A stretch of DNA of 64,000 nucleotides from Moritella sp. F3. GTDB taxonomy: Bacteria > Pseudomonadota > Gammaproteobacteria > Enterobacterales > Moritellaceae. The notes under the pieces are model-generated. The model had not been told where the DNA came from. It saw only the letters and a list, made by a program, of their open reading frames with translations, and ran no database searches. Positions within the stretch are counted from its first letter, which is position 1. The number at the start of each line of letters is the position of its first letter. The stretch is from contig NZ_BLRL01000011.1 of the NCBI RefSeq assembly GCF_015082335.1, forward strand, positions 62,001 through 126,000. Reading direction: 5' to 3'. Shown one piece after another: positions 11,460-22,168 of this stretch. A program made the translations under genes and the position numbers.

Positions 11460-11954
11460 CTAATGATCATGCGCATGTTCATGTGGGTGCACATATTCTT
11501 CTTCACTACCATGCGAATGGCCACCAGTGGTACCACCATAGGCACCAGGTTCAGGTTGGAATGCAGCATCTTCAACAGTGACCTCTAAACCCAAACCAAT
11601 AAGCATGTCATCTAAGACATGATCATGTTGAAATCGGCACCAGCCAGCTTCAACCTGCAGAGGCACATGACGGTTACCCAAGTGATAACAACCACGAGCG
11701 AATAAGGTCGGATCATCACAACGTGCGGTTGAAACACGCTCTTTAGCAGCGATAACTTGCACAATAAAATTATCATCCGTGGCCAACTGCGTGCCATGCT
11801 CTAACAACTGACCTCGAGGTAAAAACAACCCCGCATCACGACCATCTTCAAGTTCGACTTTAAGACGACTTTTAGTGCGCTGTAACATGGTTAAACATAC
11901 ATAAGCATCAATATTCTTGGTCGTTTCAGTTAATATTTGCGTTAACTTAATCAT
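11460..11954 (-). CDS. ureE: Urease nickel metallochaperone UreE (locus 1)
   Basis: Nickel-binding chaperone, 164 residues, with N-terminal peptide-binding and C-terminal metal-binding domains. The conserved GCYHLGNRHVPLQ region, with the dimer-interface nickel histidine, is present. The C-terminus ends in a His-rich tail, HPHEHAHDH, preceded by GGHSHGSEEEYVHP. The paralogue in locus 2 has a shorter tail (HPHPH), so the two may store different amounts of metal. The gene lies between ureD and ureF. Confidence 0.95.
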   Translation of the reverse strand: MIKLTQILTETTKNIDAYVCLTMLQRTKSRLKVELEDGRDAGLFLPRGQLLEHGTQLATDDNFIVQVIAAKERVSTARCDDPTLFARGCYHLGNRHVPLQVEAGWCRFQHDHVLDDMLIGLGLEVTVEDAAFQPEPGAYGGTTGGHSHGSEEEYVHPHEHAHDH

Positions 11955-11976
11955 TCATATTCCTTTATTATCAAAA

Positions 11977-12846
11977 CTACGTAGACCAGATCCTTGGCGC
12001 ATCAGGTGTACATCCAAGCCAATATTCTCTTACTGCAGACCAGATTTGCATAAAACTCGCCATCATAGGTTCGGTATGCTGCCCTAACGCCCGAACAACC
12101 AATAAACCTTCTAGCTCACTGGTACCGAGCAATACTGCCTCACCGAAACGGCTTTGTTGTTCATCTATGATCTGATTAATCCGCTCAACTAAGGCATCAT
12201 CAATAGGACTAATATATAAACTGCCCGTCATCGGATAACCACGTAACGCGGCGGCGCACTCTAACTGGGTTTTACTTTGTAATCGTAGGTTTTCAGCCAG
12301 CAATAATTTACCGTCACGAAAGATATGTGTTTGACCTAATATCTGCCCATGGGTAAATTCTTCGCCTAATACGGGACGGCCAAAACATTGCATTTCCCAA
12401 CCGATAAATCGGGCGTTCCCTTCTAATTTAACCTCGGTAATAAGCTTCACTTGGGCGCCGGGGAAAAAGATATTTTCCATTGGTAACCACTCAAGAAATG
12501 CGCCATCAACAACCATTAATTCCTGAGATTGCCACGCGGTATCGCCGTTACTCCGATAAAACTTAGTCGCACCAGGTGTCGTTAACAAGGCATGTGATGC
12601 AGCAGCGACCTGAATATCAAAGCGCAGTTGATCACCACCAACAACGCCTCCTGGCGGATGTAGCAGATAGGTATGACAAGTTCCGCCTTCTGGATAAAAC
12701 GTTTTCTGTACCGCCAAAGGACCAACAAAAAGGCGTTCCAATAGACGGGTTTTACCGCCCTTCACACCATATTTAAGCTGGATTTCAGCGCGCCAGCCCT
12801 TATCACCGTCAGGGCGAGGAAAGCGAATAGTTGACGGCATATTCAT
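11977..12846 (-). CDS. ureD: Urease accessory protein UreD/UreH (locus 1)
   Basis: Scaffold that binds apo-urease and recruits UreF and UreG. It has 289 residues, with [36 protein letters not shown] and [10 protein letters not shown], all typical of UreD. In this locus it lies after ureJ, four bases downstream. In locus 2 the same gene comes first, before ureA. The start has two close in-frame ATGs (MNMPST), so the exact start is uncertain by two residues. Confidence 0.95.
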   Translation of the reverse strand: MNMPSTIRFPRPDGDKGWRAEIQLKYGVKGGKTRLLERLFVGPLAVQKTFYPEGGTCHTYLLHPPGGVVGGDQLRFDIQVAAASHALLTTPGATKFYRSNGDTAWQSQELMVVDGAFLEWLPMENIFFPGAQVKLITEVKLEGNARFIGWEMQCFGRPVLGEEFTHGQILGQTHIFRDGKLLLAENLRLQSKTQLECAAALRGYPMTGSLYISPIDDALVERINQIIDEQQSRFGEAVLLGTSELEGLLVVRALGQHTEPMMASFMQIWSAVREYWLGCTPDAPRIWST

Positions 12847-12850
12847 CGAG

Positions 12851-13468
12851 TTAAGCTCCTAAAAAGGCAACTAATATTCCGCTGAGCCCCAGTGATGGAC
12901 TTAACCATTTAGCACTTACTTTACGCCCTATCGCTGCACCCAAGGTTAATAAAACGGCGGCGCTGATTAACATGCCAGGTACAAACTGTACTAACTGCGC
13001 AGCAGGGGCTTCAACACCGTGCGCCCAACCATGGAACAGCACCATCACCACTGCCGCACTCGATAATAGATTCACCTTTGTCGCAACTTGCTGGCTTTGT
13101 TTCCAAACCGCTACCGCAACAATAAATACCGAGGCTAAAATTAAGCTTTCCATCCCCGTAATTAAGCCCGTTAACGCACCAAAACCAGTACCAATTAACA
13201 TGGTTAATAACGCGCCAAGAATAATACTCACTTGCTGGCCTTTCATTTGCGCCGCTAAAAAGCCGACACCTAATAGCATGATCAAATGATCTAACCCCGT
13301 TAATGGATGCAATAAGCCATTGGCAAACGTACTCGTCATGAAAGTTTCAGCGCCGGTATGTGCCAGTGCTGAACCAGAAAACACCGTGGCTGATATTGCA
13401 GCTGCTCGCACAGCTAAAGACATGATTTTTTTTGAGGCTAGCGGCTTTGAAGATTGAGATTTAAACAT
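12851..13468 (-). CDS. ureJ: HupE/UreJ-family membrane protein, likely nickel permease (locus 1)
   Basis: A 205-residue polytopic protein with about six helices after a cleavable-looking N-terminus ending SGSALA. It has the family motif [16 protein letters not shown] (His...Asp-His), thought to bind nickel, and a second His motif in FHGWAHG. HupE/UreJ proteins are secondary permeases for nickel, here placed between ureC and ureD. Nickel transport is known for family members and inferred here. The mapped start may be up to 15 codons early; an internal ATG opens [11 protein letters not shown]. Confidence 0.9.
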   Translation of the reverse strand: MFKSQSSKPLASKKIMSLAVRAAAISATVFSGSALAHTGAETFMTSTFANGLLHPLTGLDHLIMLLGVGFLAAQMKGQQVSIILGALLTMLIGTGFGALTGLITGMESLILASVFIVAVAVWKQSQQVATKVNLLSSAAVVMVLFHGWAHGVEAPAAQLVQFVPGMLISAAVLLTLGAAIGRKVSAKWLSPSLGLSGILVAFLGA

Positions 13469-13552
13469 TATTTTTTCCTTAAAATAATTTACAACAATAT
13501 TGATACTGATAAATATAAAATAGTGGCGCGTTAAAACATAAGTAGCAACGTG

Positions 13553-15256
13553 CTAAAACATAAAATAACGCTGCGCCATCGGTAAAACAGTGGCAGGCTC
13601 ACACACTAATAGTTCACCATTGGCGCGCACTTGATAGGTTTGTGAGTCCACTTCAATCGTTGGCTGCCAATCATTTAACACCATGTCAGACTTACTCAAT
13701 TGACGGCAATCCTTAACGACACCAATCAAACTATTCAGCTGTAATTGTTCTGGGATACCGTCTTTTTTAGCTTGTTGAGAAATGAACAACATTGATGTGT
13801 TCTGCGAAGCACGGCCAAAACTACCAAACATAGGACGATAATGAACGGGTTGTGGTGTTGGGATCGAGGCATTCGGATCGCCCATTGGCGCTGACGCAAT
13901 CATGCCGCCTTTAATAATGAGACTCGGTTTCACACCGAAAAATGCCGGTTTCCACAACACTAAATCCGCCAATTTACCCACAGAAACAGAACCGACTTCA
14001 TGGCTCACACCATGAGTAATAGCAGGATTAATCGTGTATTTAGCCACATAGCGCTTAATTCGGAAGTTGTCATGGTGCGGCGGATCTTGTGGCAAGCTAC
14101 CACGCTGTACTTTCATCTTATGAGCAGTTTGCCAAGTACGCGATATCACTTCGCCTACCCGTCCCATTGCTTGTGAGTCCGACGCGATCATAGAAAACGC
14201 CCCCAGGTCATGCAGAATATCTTCAGCAGCAATGGTTTCACGACGAATACGCGATTCAGCAAAAGCCACATCTTCGGCGATTGATGGGGATAAGTGATGA
14301 CAAACCATCAACATATCTAAATGTTCATCAATCGTGTTAACCGTATAAGGTCGCGTAGGATTGGTTGATGACGGTAATACATTAGACTCACCGCAAGCGC
14401 GAATAATATCAGGAGCATGACCGCCACCAGCGCCTTCTGTATGGTAAGTATGAATAACGCGATCGCCAATGGCATCTAGCGTCGATTCGACAAAACCTGA
14501 TTCATTCAAGGTATCGGTGTGGATAGCCACTTGCACATCGGTTTCATCTGCGACGGTTAAACAATTATCAATCGATGCGGGCGTTGTGCCCCAATCTTCA
14601 TGCAGTTTTAGTCCAATTGCACCAGCAGCAACTTGTTCATGTAACGGAGCTGGAACACTGGCGTTACCCTTACCTAATAAACCAAAATTCATTGGGAAGT
14701 TATCGAGAGATTCCAACATGCGGTGAATGTTCCACGGCCCTGGTGTACAAGTTGTGGCATTTGTCCCGGTTGCTGGTCCCGTTCCGCCGCCAATCATAGT
14801 GGTAACACCGGAAGTCAGCGCTTCATCAATTTGCTGCGGACAGATAAAATGAATATGCGAATCAACGCCACCAGCAGTAATAATGGAGCCTTCTGCTGCG
14901 ATGATCTCGGTACCTGGGCCAATAATGATATCAACGCCTGACTGCACGTCTGGATTACCGGCTTTACCGATAGCGATAATTCGGCCATTTTTAACGCCGA
15001 TATCAGCCTTCACGATGCCCCAATGATCGAGGATAACCGCATTGGTGATCACTAAATCCGGAGTATACCGCGAGGTTAATTGGCTTTGACCTTGGCCATC
15101 ACGAATAACCTTACCACCACCGAATTTAACTTCATCACCGTAGCGAGTATAGTCTCGCTCCACTTCTAACCACAATTCTGTATCTGCTAAACGTAATCTA
15201 TCGCCAGTCGTCGGCCCAAACATTTCTGCGTATGCTTGCCTTGAAAGCTTTGCCAT
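13553..15256 (-). CDS. ureC: Urease alpha subunit (locus 1)
   Basis: Catalytic subunit of urease, which splits urea into ammonia and carbamate with two nickel ions in the cytoplasm. At 567 residues it keeps Klebsiella numbering exactly: nickel ligands His134, His136, His246, His272 and Asp360, carbamylated Lys217, and flap Cys319-His320 are all present. [12 protein letters not shown] resembles the classical enterobacterial form. Over the first 100 residues I count 75 identities with the locus 2 paralogue. It starts right after the ureB stop. Confidence 0.98.
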   Translation of the reverse strand: MAKLSRQAYAEMFGPTTGDRLRLADTELWLEVERDYTRYGDEVKFGGGKVIRDGQGQSQLTSRYTPDLVITNAVILDHWGIVKADIGVKNGRIIAIGKAGNPDVQSGVDIIIGPGTEIIAAEGSIITAGGVDSHIHFICPQQIDEALTSGVTTMIGGGTGPATGTNATTCTPGPWNIHRMLESLDNFPMNFGLLGKGNASVPAPLHEQVAAGAIGLKLHEDWGTTPASIDNCLTVADETDVQVAIHTDTLNESGFVESTLDAIGDRVIHTYHTEGAGGGHAPDIIRACGESNVLPSSTNPTRPYTVNTIDEHLDMLMVCHHLSPSIAEDVAFAESRIRRETIAAEDILHDLGAFSMIASDSQAMGRVGEVISRTWQTAHKMKVQRGSLPQDPPHHDNFRIKRYVAKYTINPAITHGVSHEVGSVSVGKLADLVLWKPAFFGVKPSLIIKGGMIASAPMGDPNASIPTPQPVHYRPMFGSFGRASQNTSMLFISQQAKKDGIPEQLQLNSLIGVVKDCRQLSKSDMVLNDWQPTIEVDSQTYQVRANGELLVCEPATVLPMAQRYFMF

Positions 15257-15640
15257 TTATTTACCCTCATCCTTGTCCGTCAAATTCTCCTGACTTTCCA
15301 CACCATCAATGCTGCCCATGACCTTGCCCTGAAAACCATAAATCATGCGGTTACCACCAAAAGCAACTAACTCAACGGTTCGGCTTTGTCCCGGTTCAAA
15401 CCGAATAGCAGTACCTGCGGCAATGTTAAGTCGAAAACCTAACGTTAGTTCACGCTCAAAAGTCAGGGCATCATTGGCTTCATAAAAATGGTAATGCGAA
15501 CCAATCTGAATAGGGCGGTCGCCAACATTCGCGACACTCACCGACACCGTTGGCATCCCTGGATTTAAAGTTATGTGACCACTACCAGCTCTCATTTCAC
15601 CGGGGATCATACCTGAGCTTGTTTGTGTTTTATTCACCAT
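15257..15640 (-). CDS. ureB: Urease beta subunit (locus 1), extended at both ends
   Basis: Non-catalytic subunit, 127 residues against about 100-106 for the usual family. The core runs from MIPGE to KVMG, with [15 protein letters not shown] and [18 protein letters not shown]. An N-terminal stretch of ten residues ([10 protein letters not shown]) and an acidic C-terminal tail of about 17 residues are extra. The upstream ATG at 15640 has AGGGG six bases before it, so the N-terminal extension is probably translated. The locus 2 paralogue lacks both extensions. Confidence 0.95.
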   Translation of the reverse strand: MVNKTQTSSGMIPGEMRAGSGHITLNPGMPTVSVSVANVGDRPIQIGSHYHFYEANDALTFERELTLGFRLNIAAGTAIRFEPGQSRTVELVAFGGNRMIYGFQGKVMGSIDGVESQENLTDKDEGK

Positions 15641-15648
15641 AACAACCC

Positions 15649-15951
15649 CTATATAATTGGTTCATGGACGGTGACAAGCTTGGTTCCATCCGGGAACATC
15701 GCTTCGACTTGCACATCTGAAATCATTTCAGGCACCCCTTCCATGACTTGCTCGGCTGTTAATACTGTGCGACCAAATGCCATTAGTTCTGCAACGGTAC
15801 GACCATCACGGGCACCTTCCATAATGGCAGCACTAATCAAGGCTACCGACTCAGGATAATTCAACTTTAAGCCGCGAGCTAATCGACGCTCTGCTACTAA
15901 AGCCGCGGTAAACAATAACAATTTATCTTTCTCTCTCGGCGTTAATTCCAT
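15649..15951 (-). CDS. ureA: Urease gamma subunit (locus 1)
   Basis: Small structural subunit of the bacterial three-subunit urease. It has 100 residues, from [20 protein letters not shown] to VTVHEPII, with [13 protein letters not shown] and [14 protein letters not shown]. It is roughly 80% identical to the locus 2 UreA. The gap of 95 bases to the preceding urtE holds no clear sigma-54 site. The ure genes may therefore be read from the urtA promoter or from a weak internal one. Confidence 0.97.
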   Translation of the reverse strand: MELTPREKDKLLLFTAALVAERRLARGLKLNYPESVALISAAIMEGARDGRTVAELMAFGRTVLTAEQVMEGVPEMISDVQVEAMFPDGTKLVTVHEPII

Positions 15952-16046
15952 TTACGTCTCCGTTAAGTATTGATATCAATGCTTAAATATACTTTTTAGA
16001 TTGTTTACACCACTGTGACACAAGCGTTAACAATTTAACACAACCT

Positions 16047-16745
16047 TTACACAGTTAGATATTCCTGAATAAGCTCATCTGTTAACGTTGCCATTTCACC
16101 ATTGGCGACAGCACGGCCTCGATCTAATAAACAGAAGTTATCACCAACCTTTCTGGCAAACGGCAATTTCTGCTCGACCAACAACACGGTTAATCCCAAT
16201 TCTTTATTTAATTTACGGATAATATCGCCAATCTCTTGCACGATATTCGGTTGAATACCCTCAGTCGGTTCATCTAGTATTAGTAATTCAGGATTAATCA
16301 CCAACGCTCGGCCAATCGCTAATTGTTGTTGCTGACCACCAGACAAGTCGCCACCACGGCGATGTAACATTTCTTTTAATACTGGAAATAATTGATAAAT
16401 GAATTCAGGGATCTTACGGTCACCTTTAGCGCGGATAGGTAAACCTATCTGTAGATTTTCTTCAACAGTGAGTGAAGAGAATATTTGTCGTCCTTGTGGT
16501 ACATAACCCACCCCATGTCGAGCTCGACTTTCAGCACTCAGCGGCGTGATATCTTTACCTTGCAATACGATTGCACCACTTTTAACCGGTAACAGTCCCA
16601 TCACACATTGCAGCAGGGTTGTTTTACCGACACCATTACGCCCCATTAACACCGTGCATTTTCCTTTGGGGATCTGCATATCAAGATCCCACAAAGTATG
16701 ACTTTCGCCATAAAATTGATTCACACCTTTAATCGATAGCATCAT
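16047..16745 (-). CDS. urtE: Urea ABC transporter ATP-binding protein UrtE
   Basis: Second ATPase of the urea importer, 232 residues, of the branched-chain amino acid (LivF) type. Walker A GRNGVGKTT, signature LSGGQQQQ and Walker B LLILDEPTEG are intact. Its start overlaps the urtD stop by four bases. It is the last urt gene; ureA follows after 95 bases. Identification as UrtE rather than LivF rests on the complete urtABCDE order and the adjacent urease genes. Confidence 0.94.
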   Translation of the reverse strand: MMLSIKGVNQFYGESHTLWDLDMQIPKGKCTVLMGRNGVGKTTLLQCVMGLLPVKSGAIVLQGKDITPLSAESRARHGVGYVPQGRQIFSSLTVEENLQIGLPIRAKGDRKIPEFIYQLFPVLKEMLHRRGGDLSGGQQQQLAIGRALVINPELLILDEPTEGIQPNIVQEIGDIIRKLNKELGLTVLLVEQKLPFARKVGDNFCLLDRGRAVANGEMATLTDELIQEYLTV

Positions 16746-17701
16746 GACTCTCCCAGGTAAACTTGTTTAACTTTGGCGTTATTTTGAATGTCAGCCATCG
16801 ACCCTTCCGCCAATACACTGCCTTGGTGTAATACCGATACCGTACTTGCAATAGAACGGACAAAATCCATGTCATGCTCTACAACAACAACAGAATGCTG
16901 ACCAGCCAGTGAATTCAATAATTCTGCAGTGCGATCCATTTCTTGATGTGTCATACCAGCCACGGGTTCATCAACTAATAACAGTTTTGGTTTTTGCATT
17001 AATAACATGCCAATTTCCAACCACTGCTTTTGGCCATGCGATAAACTGCCAGCATCCACTGCCGCTTGTTCTTGTAAACCGATTAGCACTAATACTCTTT
17101 CGATTTCATCGCACTGCTCACCAGTTAATTTGGCACGGAATACCGACCAAACACTGCGCGATCCCGCCATGGAAAGCTCTAAATTCTGCCATACAGATAA
17201 ACATTCAAATACCGTGGGTTTCTGGAATTTACGGCCCACACCCGCATTGGCGATCTGCGCTTCATCCATCTTCAATAAATTAAGTTTTGAGCCTAACCAG
17301 ACTTGCCCCGTATCAGGGCGGGTTTTACCGGTAATAATATCCATCATGGTGGTTTTACCCGCGCCATTAGGGCCGATAATGCAGCGTAACTCGCCTTCTT
17401 TGATGTATAAATTAAGGTCGTTAATGGCCTTAAAACCATCAAACGACACGGAGACGCCTTCCAAATACAGTAAGATATTATGACGCGTATCGAGCAATGG
17501 GTTATGTGGCGGTTGCAAAAATTTAAAGACCTGATCTCGGCGAGTAAGTTGACTCACATTGTCGCGGATCTGCGCTGTAATTGGCGCAGTAAAACCTTGC
17601 CATTCACGGTGCGCACTCTCGGGTACCTCTAGGTCAGTAAATTGCGATGTTAAAGCTGATGCAGTATTCACTTGCGCATTAATCTGATTAGAATTACTCA
17701 T
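16742..17701 (-). CDS. urtD: Urea ABC transporter ATP-binding protein UrtD
   Basis: First ATPase of the urea importer. At 319 residues it is longer than the usual 250 because of an N-terminal extension of about 65 residues, rich in polar residues, before the ABC domain. Walker A GPNGAGKTT, signature LSHGQKQW and Walker B LLLVDEPVAGM are typical; LSHGQ replaces LSGGQ as in LivG/UrtD proteins. Both ends overlap neighbours by four bases, giving tight coupling with urtC and urtE. Confidence 0.94.
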   Translation of the reverse strand: MSNSNQINAQVNTASALTSQFTDLEVPESAHREWQGFTAPITAQIRDNVSQLTRRDQVFKFLQPPHNPLLDTRHNILLYLEGVSVSFDGFKAINDLNLYIKEGELRCIIGPNGAGKTTMMDIITGKTRPDTGQVWLGSKLNLLKMDEAQIANAGVGRKFQKPTVFECLSVWQNLELSMAGSRSVWSVFRAKLTGEQCDEIERVLVLIGLQEQAAVDAGSLSHGQKQWLEIGMLLMQKPKLLLVDEPVAGMTHQEMDRTAELLNSLAGQHSVVVVEHDMDFVRSIASTVSVLHQGSVLAEGSMADIQNNAKVKQVYLGES

Positions 17702-18864
17702 GATGCACTCTCCTTCGTCGCCAAGTCCTTATTACTGCTTGATTCCTTATTGTGGTTAGACTTCTTATTATGCTTAGATAGGTCAGTAAACCACCCTGTT
17801 ACCCCTTTCGGTAAAAATAGCGTCGCTAATACAAATAAACTGCCTAATGCAAATAGCCACACTTCCGGTAATTCAATCGTGAACCAACTTTTGGCATAGT
17901 TAATTAATAGCGCACCAATAACCGCACCAAATAACGTCGCGCGACCGCCTAATGCCACCCAAACAACAATCTCAATTGAGTTAAGCGGCGAGAACTCTCC
18001 GGGATTAATTATGCCGACTTGTGGTACATACAGCGCACCTGCAATACCCGCAATCATTGCCGATAAAATAAAGATAGCCAATTTCACATTTGCCACGTTA
18101 TAACCAATAAAGCGCACGCGCGGTTCGGCATCACGAATAGCGACAGCCACTTTACCTAATCGGCTTGAAACCACTTTACGACAAGTCAGGTAACCCAATA
18201 TTAAGGCCACAACAGATGCCATAAATAAGCCGACCTTAGTGGTATCGGCTTGCAAGCTAAAGCCAAGGATATCTTTAAAATCGGTCAAGCCATTATTACC
18301 ACCAAAGCCCATTTCATTACGGAAAAAAGCCAGCATTAAGGCAAACGTAAGCGCTTGTGTCATGATAGATAAATACACCCCAGATACACGCGATCGAAAT
18401 GACAAAAATCCGAATACTAACGCCAGTGCTGCAGGCACTAATATTACCATCAAGCACGCGAACCAAAACATATCAAACCCTTGCCAGAACCACGGTAATT
18501 CTTGCCAATCTAAGAACACCATAAAATCGGGTAATTCTGGATTTCCATAAACCCCGCGATCACCAATTTGACGCATCAAGTACATGCCCATGGCATAACC
18601 ACCCAAAGCAAAAAATGCTCCGTGGCCCAAGGTTAAAATACCTAAATAGCCCCACACCAAATCGACAGCCATCGCCAATAAGGCATAAGTCAAATATTTA
18701 CCCAATAAGGAAATAGTATAAGTTTCGATATGTAAGAAATGACCTTGTGGTAATAATAAATTAAACGCGGGCACCACGATGAGTAGCGTCGTCAGTAACA
18801 GCATTAACAGCTGACCACCACGATCTGTTTTTAACATTGAATTTGCGAATAGCGATTGCAACAT
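17698..18864 (-). CDS. urtC: Urea ABC transporter permease UrtC
   Basis: Inner membrane permease of the LivM type, 388 residues with about ten helices. It includes WGYLGILTLGHGAFFALGGY and the coupling region near GYNVANVKL. The last 30 residues form a hydrophilic tail rich in Asn, Lys and Ser, probably cytoplasmic. It starts three bases after urtB ends and overlaps urtD by four bases. Confidence 0.93.
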   Translation of the reverse strand: MLQSLFANSMLKTDRGGQLLMLLLTTLLIVVPAFNLLLPQGHFLHIETYTISLLGKYLTYALLAMAVDLVWGYLGILTLGHGAFFALGGYAMGMYLMRQIGDRGVYGNPELPDFMVFLDWQELPWFWQGFDMFWFACLMVILVPAALALVFGFLSFRSRVSGVYLSIMTQALTFALMLAFFRNEMGFGGNNGLTDFKDILGFSLQADTTKVGLFMASVVALILGYLTCRKVVSSRLGKVAVAIRDAEPRVRFIGYNVANVKLAIFILSAMIAGIAGALYVPQVGIINPGEFSPLNSIEIVVWVALGGRATLFGAVIGALLINYAKSWFTIELPEVWLFALGSLFVLATLFLPKGVTGWFTDLSKHNKKSNHNKESSSNKDLATKESAS

Positions 18865-18867
18865 AGG

Positions 18868-20619
18868 TTATTCCTCCGCCGCACGGCCACGTTGTGGAAA
18901 GAGTCCACGAGGGCGTTTTTGAATAAATAGAATGATGAATACCAATACCAATATCTTCGCGAGAACCGCACCAGCCCAAGGTTCTAATAACTTATTAAAT
19001 AAGCCTAAACTTAAGCCTGCAACCAAGGTTCCCCACAAGTTCCCAACGCCACCAAATACAACGACCATAAACGAATCAATGATATAACTCTGCCCCATAT
19101 TAGGACCGACATTGGTTAACTGCGATAAGGCCACACCAGCAATACCAGCGACACCAGCACCAAGGCCAAACGTCATGGCATCGACCCATTCAGAACGCAC
19201 ACCCATAGCACGCGCCATTGAACGATTTTGCGATACCGCACGCACTTGCAGACCTAATGGTGTTTTCTTTAGTACAAAAATCAGAGCACAAAACACCAAT
19301 AAGCAAAAAATAATGATATAGAGGCGGTTATAAGTCAGTGCCAGCATTGGGTTAAACTCCAACATGCCACTCATCCAATCCGGAGTGACTACAGAGCGGT
19401 TTAACGGTGAAAATACACTGCGAACCGTTTGCTGCAGAATAAGACTGATACCAAAAGTTGCGAGTAGCGTTTCCAATGGCCTGCCATAAAGAAAGCGAAT
19501 AACCCCGCGTTCAATAGCAATGCCAACTAAACCAGAAACAATAAACGCTGCGGGAATAGATAACACTAACGACAGACCAATATTGTCCGGCATTAATTGC
19601 TGCATCACATAGGTTGTATAAGCGCCGAGCATAATCAGCTCACCGTGCGCCATGTTAATCACGCCCATCACACCAAAGGTGATCGCAAGACCCAAACCCG
19701 CTAACGCTAATACAGAACCGAGGCTCAAGCCAAAATACAAGGTTTCAAGTGTTGAATATACCTGTTGGCTTTGCGCGTAATTGTCTAATCCCCGCTCTGC
19801 AGCCTGCCTTAATTCATCATCTGATGTGTTATTCACGACAGTATCTAGTGCACTAAATGCTGTCGGCTCAATCGAGTCTGCTAATAAATTAATAGCGGCT
19901 AACAATGCTGTTTTATCTTCCGATGTCGCGACCGTACCAATAGCCAACGCCAATGTTAATAGGGTTTTATTTTTCTCAATATCTTCAGCGGCTAAACGCT
20001 GTCGTAATAACGTTTGAACCGCAGGATCAACATTCCCTAGCAAAGCTTGTATTGCTTGCTCACGCAACGCACCATCACTTGACGCTAAATCTAACTGAGC
20101 AATGCCTAAACGGATGCTTTTACGTAATTTATTATTCAGCGATACTTTTTTGAAATCACGTTTTTTGGCTATCAAAACCGTACCATTCCCCTCGTCCGTT
20201 TGTGCTGCAGTATCAGTAGCATCGCCACTGAACGAACGCGCTAATTTAATCGCCGATTGTCCTGTCGCATAATCTCGAATAAGGAATAAGGTCTTTTGTT
20301 TTTTATGATAGAAAATACGACCAGCAAGTAAATCATTGAATAACTGCTTTGCTTGAAACGGGTTTGGGTAGGCTTTTTGACTTAACCAATTTATCGCTGC
20401 AATTTTATGATCAAAGTTACGTTGAGAAAGCTGTATCTCAACATCTGAAAATGAATTAACCACCGCTGCAGCCCAACTCTTATTTACCGTACACAAGGTG
20501 AATAAAAATAGCAGAGTGCTAAAGCATAAGATCGATGATGATTTTGAGCGCCCTGATATCGAGGGGACAAGTGTTGATTGCACTGATGTTGATGATCGTA
20601 CACGGGCATCTTTGTTCAT
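18868..20619 (-). CDS. urtB: Urea ABC transporter permease UrtB with periplasmic N-terminal domain
   Basis: About 583 residues: a signal sequence (to about KSWA), a periplasmic region of about 220 residues unique to proteobacterial UrtB proteins, then a LivH-type permease core from about 290 (GVMGVINMAHGELIMLGAY). I prefer the ATG at 20619 (MNKDARV), preceded by AGGGAAAG, over an in-frame GTG at 20667. It follows urtA after 86 bases. The role of the periplasmic extension is not established. Confidence 0.92.
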   Translation of the reverse strand: MNKDARVRSSTSVQSTLVPSISGRSKSSSILCFSTLLFLFTLCTVNKSWAAAVVNSFSDVEIQLSQRNFDHKIAAINWLSQKAYPNPFQAKQLFNDLLAGRIFYHKKQKTLFLIRDYATGQSAIKLARSFSGDATDTAAQTDEGNGTVLIAKKRDFKKVSLNNKLRKSIRLGIAQLDLASSDGALREQAIQALLGNVDPAVQTLLRQRLAAEDIEKNKTLLTLALAIGTVATSEDKTALLAAINLLADSIEPTAFSALDTVVNNTSDDELRQAAERGLDNYAQSQQVYSTLETLYFGLSLGSVLALAGLGLAITFGVMGVINMAHGELIMLGAYTTYVMQQLMPDNIGLSLVLSIPAAFIVSGLVGIAIERGVIRFLYGRPLETLLATFGISLILQQTVRSVFSPLNRSVVTPDWMSGMLEFNPMLALTYNRLYIIIFCLLVFCALIFVLKKTPLGLQVRAVSQNRSMARAMGVRSEWVDAMTFGLGAGVAGIAGVALSQLTNVGPNMGQSYIIDSFMVVVFGGVGNLWGTLVAGLSLGLFNKLLEPWAGAVLAKILVLVFIILFIQKRPRGLFPQRGRAAEE

Positions 20620-20705
20620 AGCTTTCCCTGCCAATTTGGATAACTTACCATGCAAGATAACCAGCACTCATACTGCTTACCTTGCACTTGATAACGAATG
20701 AGTGG

Positions 20706-22007
20706 TTACTTAGACGACCCTGTACATTTCCCAGTCGTCACATTAAAACTGCCGCACGACAAGGGTGCTAACCAACTTGAATAAAGTGGTTTAGAGCTTG
20801 GTAGGTAATCAGACCAAGCATCGCCAGCGACAACGCCAGTGGTTTCCCATACTGTCTCAAACTGACCATCATCTTGAATTTCGCCTAACAACACAGGCTT
20901 CGTGATGTGATGATTTGGCATCATCGTCGCGTAGCCACCAGTTAAGTTCGGCACTGTCACACCAATAATTGCATCTTGAACAGCACCCGCGTCAGTAGAA
21001 CCAGCTTTTTCAACCGCTTTCGCCCACATTTTGAAACCTATATAGCTGGCTTCCATTGGATCATTGGTGACACGATCTTCATCTTTGGTGAACTTCTGCC
21101 ACTTCTCAATGAATTCATCATTCGCTTCTGTCTCAACACTCATGAAATAATTCCATGCAGCTAAGTGCCCAACCAAAGCGGAAGTATCCATTCCCGATAA
21201 CTCTTCTTCCCCCACCGAAAATGCCACCACAGGAATATCTTCTGCAGACACACCTTGTGACGCGAGCTCTTTATAAAAGGGAACATTCGCGTCACCATTA
21301 ATGGTAGAGACAACAGCAGTTTTCTTGCCTTTGGCGCCGAACTTCTTAATATCAGCAACAATTGACTGCCAATCTGAATGGCCGAACGGGGTGTAATTGA
21401 CCATGATATCGCTGTCAGCGACGCCCTTAGATTTAAGGTATGCCGCTAAGATCTTATTGGTCGTACGTGGATAGACGTAATCAGTACCCGCTAAGACCCA
21501 GCGTTTTACATCCATGTCATTCATCAAGTAGTCAACCGCGGGAATTGCTTGTTGGTTCGGCGCTGCGCCAGTATAAAAAACGTTTTTAGAAGACTCTTCC
21601 CCCTCGTACTGCACAGGATAAAATAACAAACTATCAAGTTCTTCAAATACAGGTAGCATCGATTTACGCGATACCGATGTCCAACCACCGAATACCACAT
21701 CAACCTTTTCTTTTTCAATTAACTCGCGAGCTTTTTCAGCAAACAGCGGCCAATTTGATGCAGGATCAACAACGACAGCCTCAAGCTGTTTACCTAAAAT
21801 ACCGCCTTGTTTATTTTGCTCCTCAATCATCATTAAAATAGTGTCTTTCAATGTTGTTTCACTGATCGCCATGGTGCCCGACAGTGAATGTAATACACCG
21901 ACTTTAATACTGTCTTCAGCAGCAATCGAATTAAATGAAGCCATGCCTAATGTAAATGCTAGCGTTGTGGCGAGATGAGAGAATTTAGCTTTGTTAATTG
22001 TAACCAT
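20706..22007 (-). CDS. urtA: Urea ABC transporter substrate-binding protein UrtA
   Basis: Periplasmic type I binding protein of the urea/short-amide family, 433 residues. A Sec signal ends near FNSIAA, and the mature part begins EDSIKVGVLHSLSGTMAISE. YPVQYEGEE and the C-terminal Cys pair (CGSFNVTTGKC) are typical of UrtA. It is the first gene of urtABCDE and is probably the most highly expressed. The ribosome site AAGGAAG is clear, and a sigma-54 promoter lies 37-52 bases upstream of the ATG. Confidence 0.95.
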   Translation of the reverse strand: MVTINKAKFSHLATTLAFTLGMASFNSIAAEDSIKVGVLHSLSGTMAISETTLKDTILMMIEEQNKQGGILGKQLEAVVVDPASNWPLFAEKARELIEKEKVDVVFGGWTSVSRKSMLPVFEELDSLLFYPVQYEGEESSKNVFYTGAAPNQQAIPAVDYLMNDMDVKRWVLAGTDYVYPRTTNKILAAYLKSKGVADSDIMVNYTPFGHSDWQSIVADIKKFGAKGKKTAVVSTINGDANVPFYKELASQGVSAEDIPVVAFSVGEEELSGMDTSALVGHLAAWNYFMSVETEANDEFIEKWQKFTKDEDRVTNDPMEASYIGFKMWAKAVEKAGSTDAGAVQDAIIGVTVPNLTGGYATMMPNHHITKPVLLGEIQDDGQFETVWETTGVVAGDAWSDYLPSSKPLYSSWLAPLSCGSFNVTTGKCTGSSK

Positions 22008-22043
22008 GATTTAACTTCCTTATTATGAACCTAGCCCTAAATA

Positions 22044-22059
22044 GGCAATCGTTATGCCA
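22044..22059 (-). promoter_or_regulatory. Sigma-54 promoter of urtA
   Basis: On the minus strand the sequence is TGGCATAACGATTGCC. It matches the RpoN consensus TGGCAC-N5-TTGCW at 9 of 11 defined bases. The invariant GG and GC are 10 bases apart. A start about 12 bases past the GC would leave a leader of about 27 bases holding the AAGGAAG ribosome site. This fits nitrogen control of urea uptake. Confidence 0.75.
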
Positions 22060-22168
22060 TTTCATAATTAGCTTCATAATAAATATTAAAATTAGCTATA
22101 AAAACAAAGCTTTAAAACTGACTCTGAAGTTATGATATATAACCAAGTATCAAGAATATGAGTATTGT

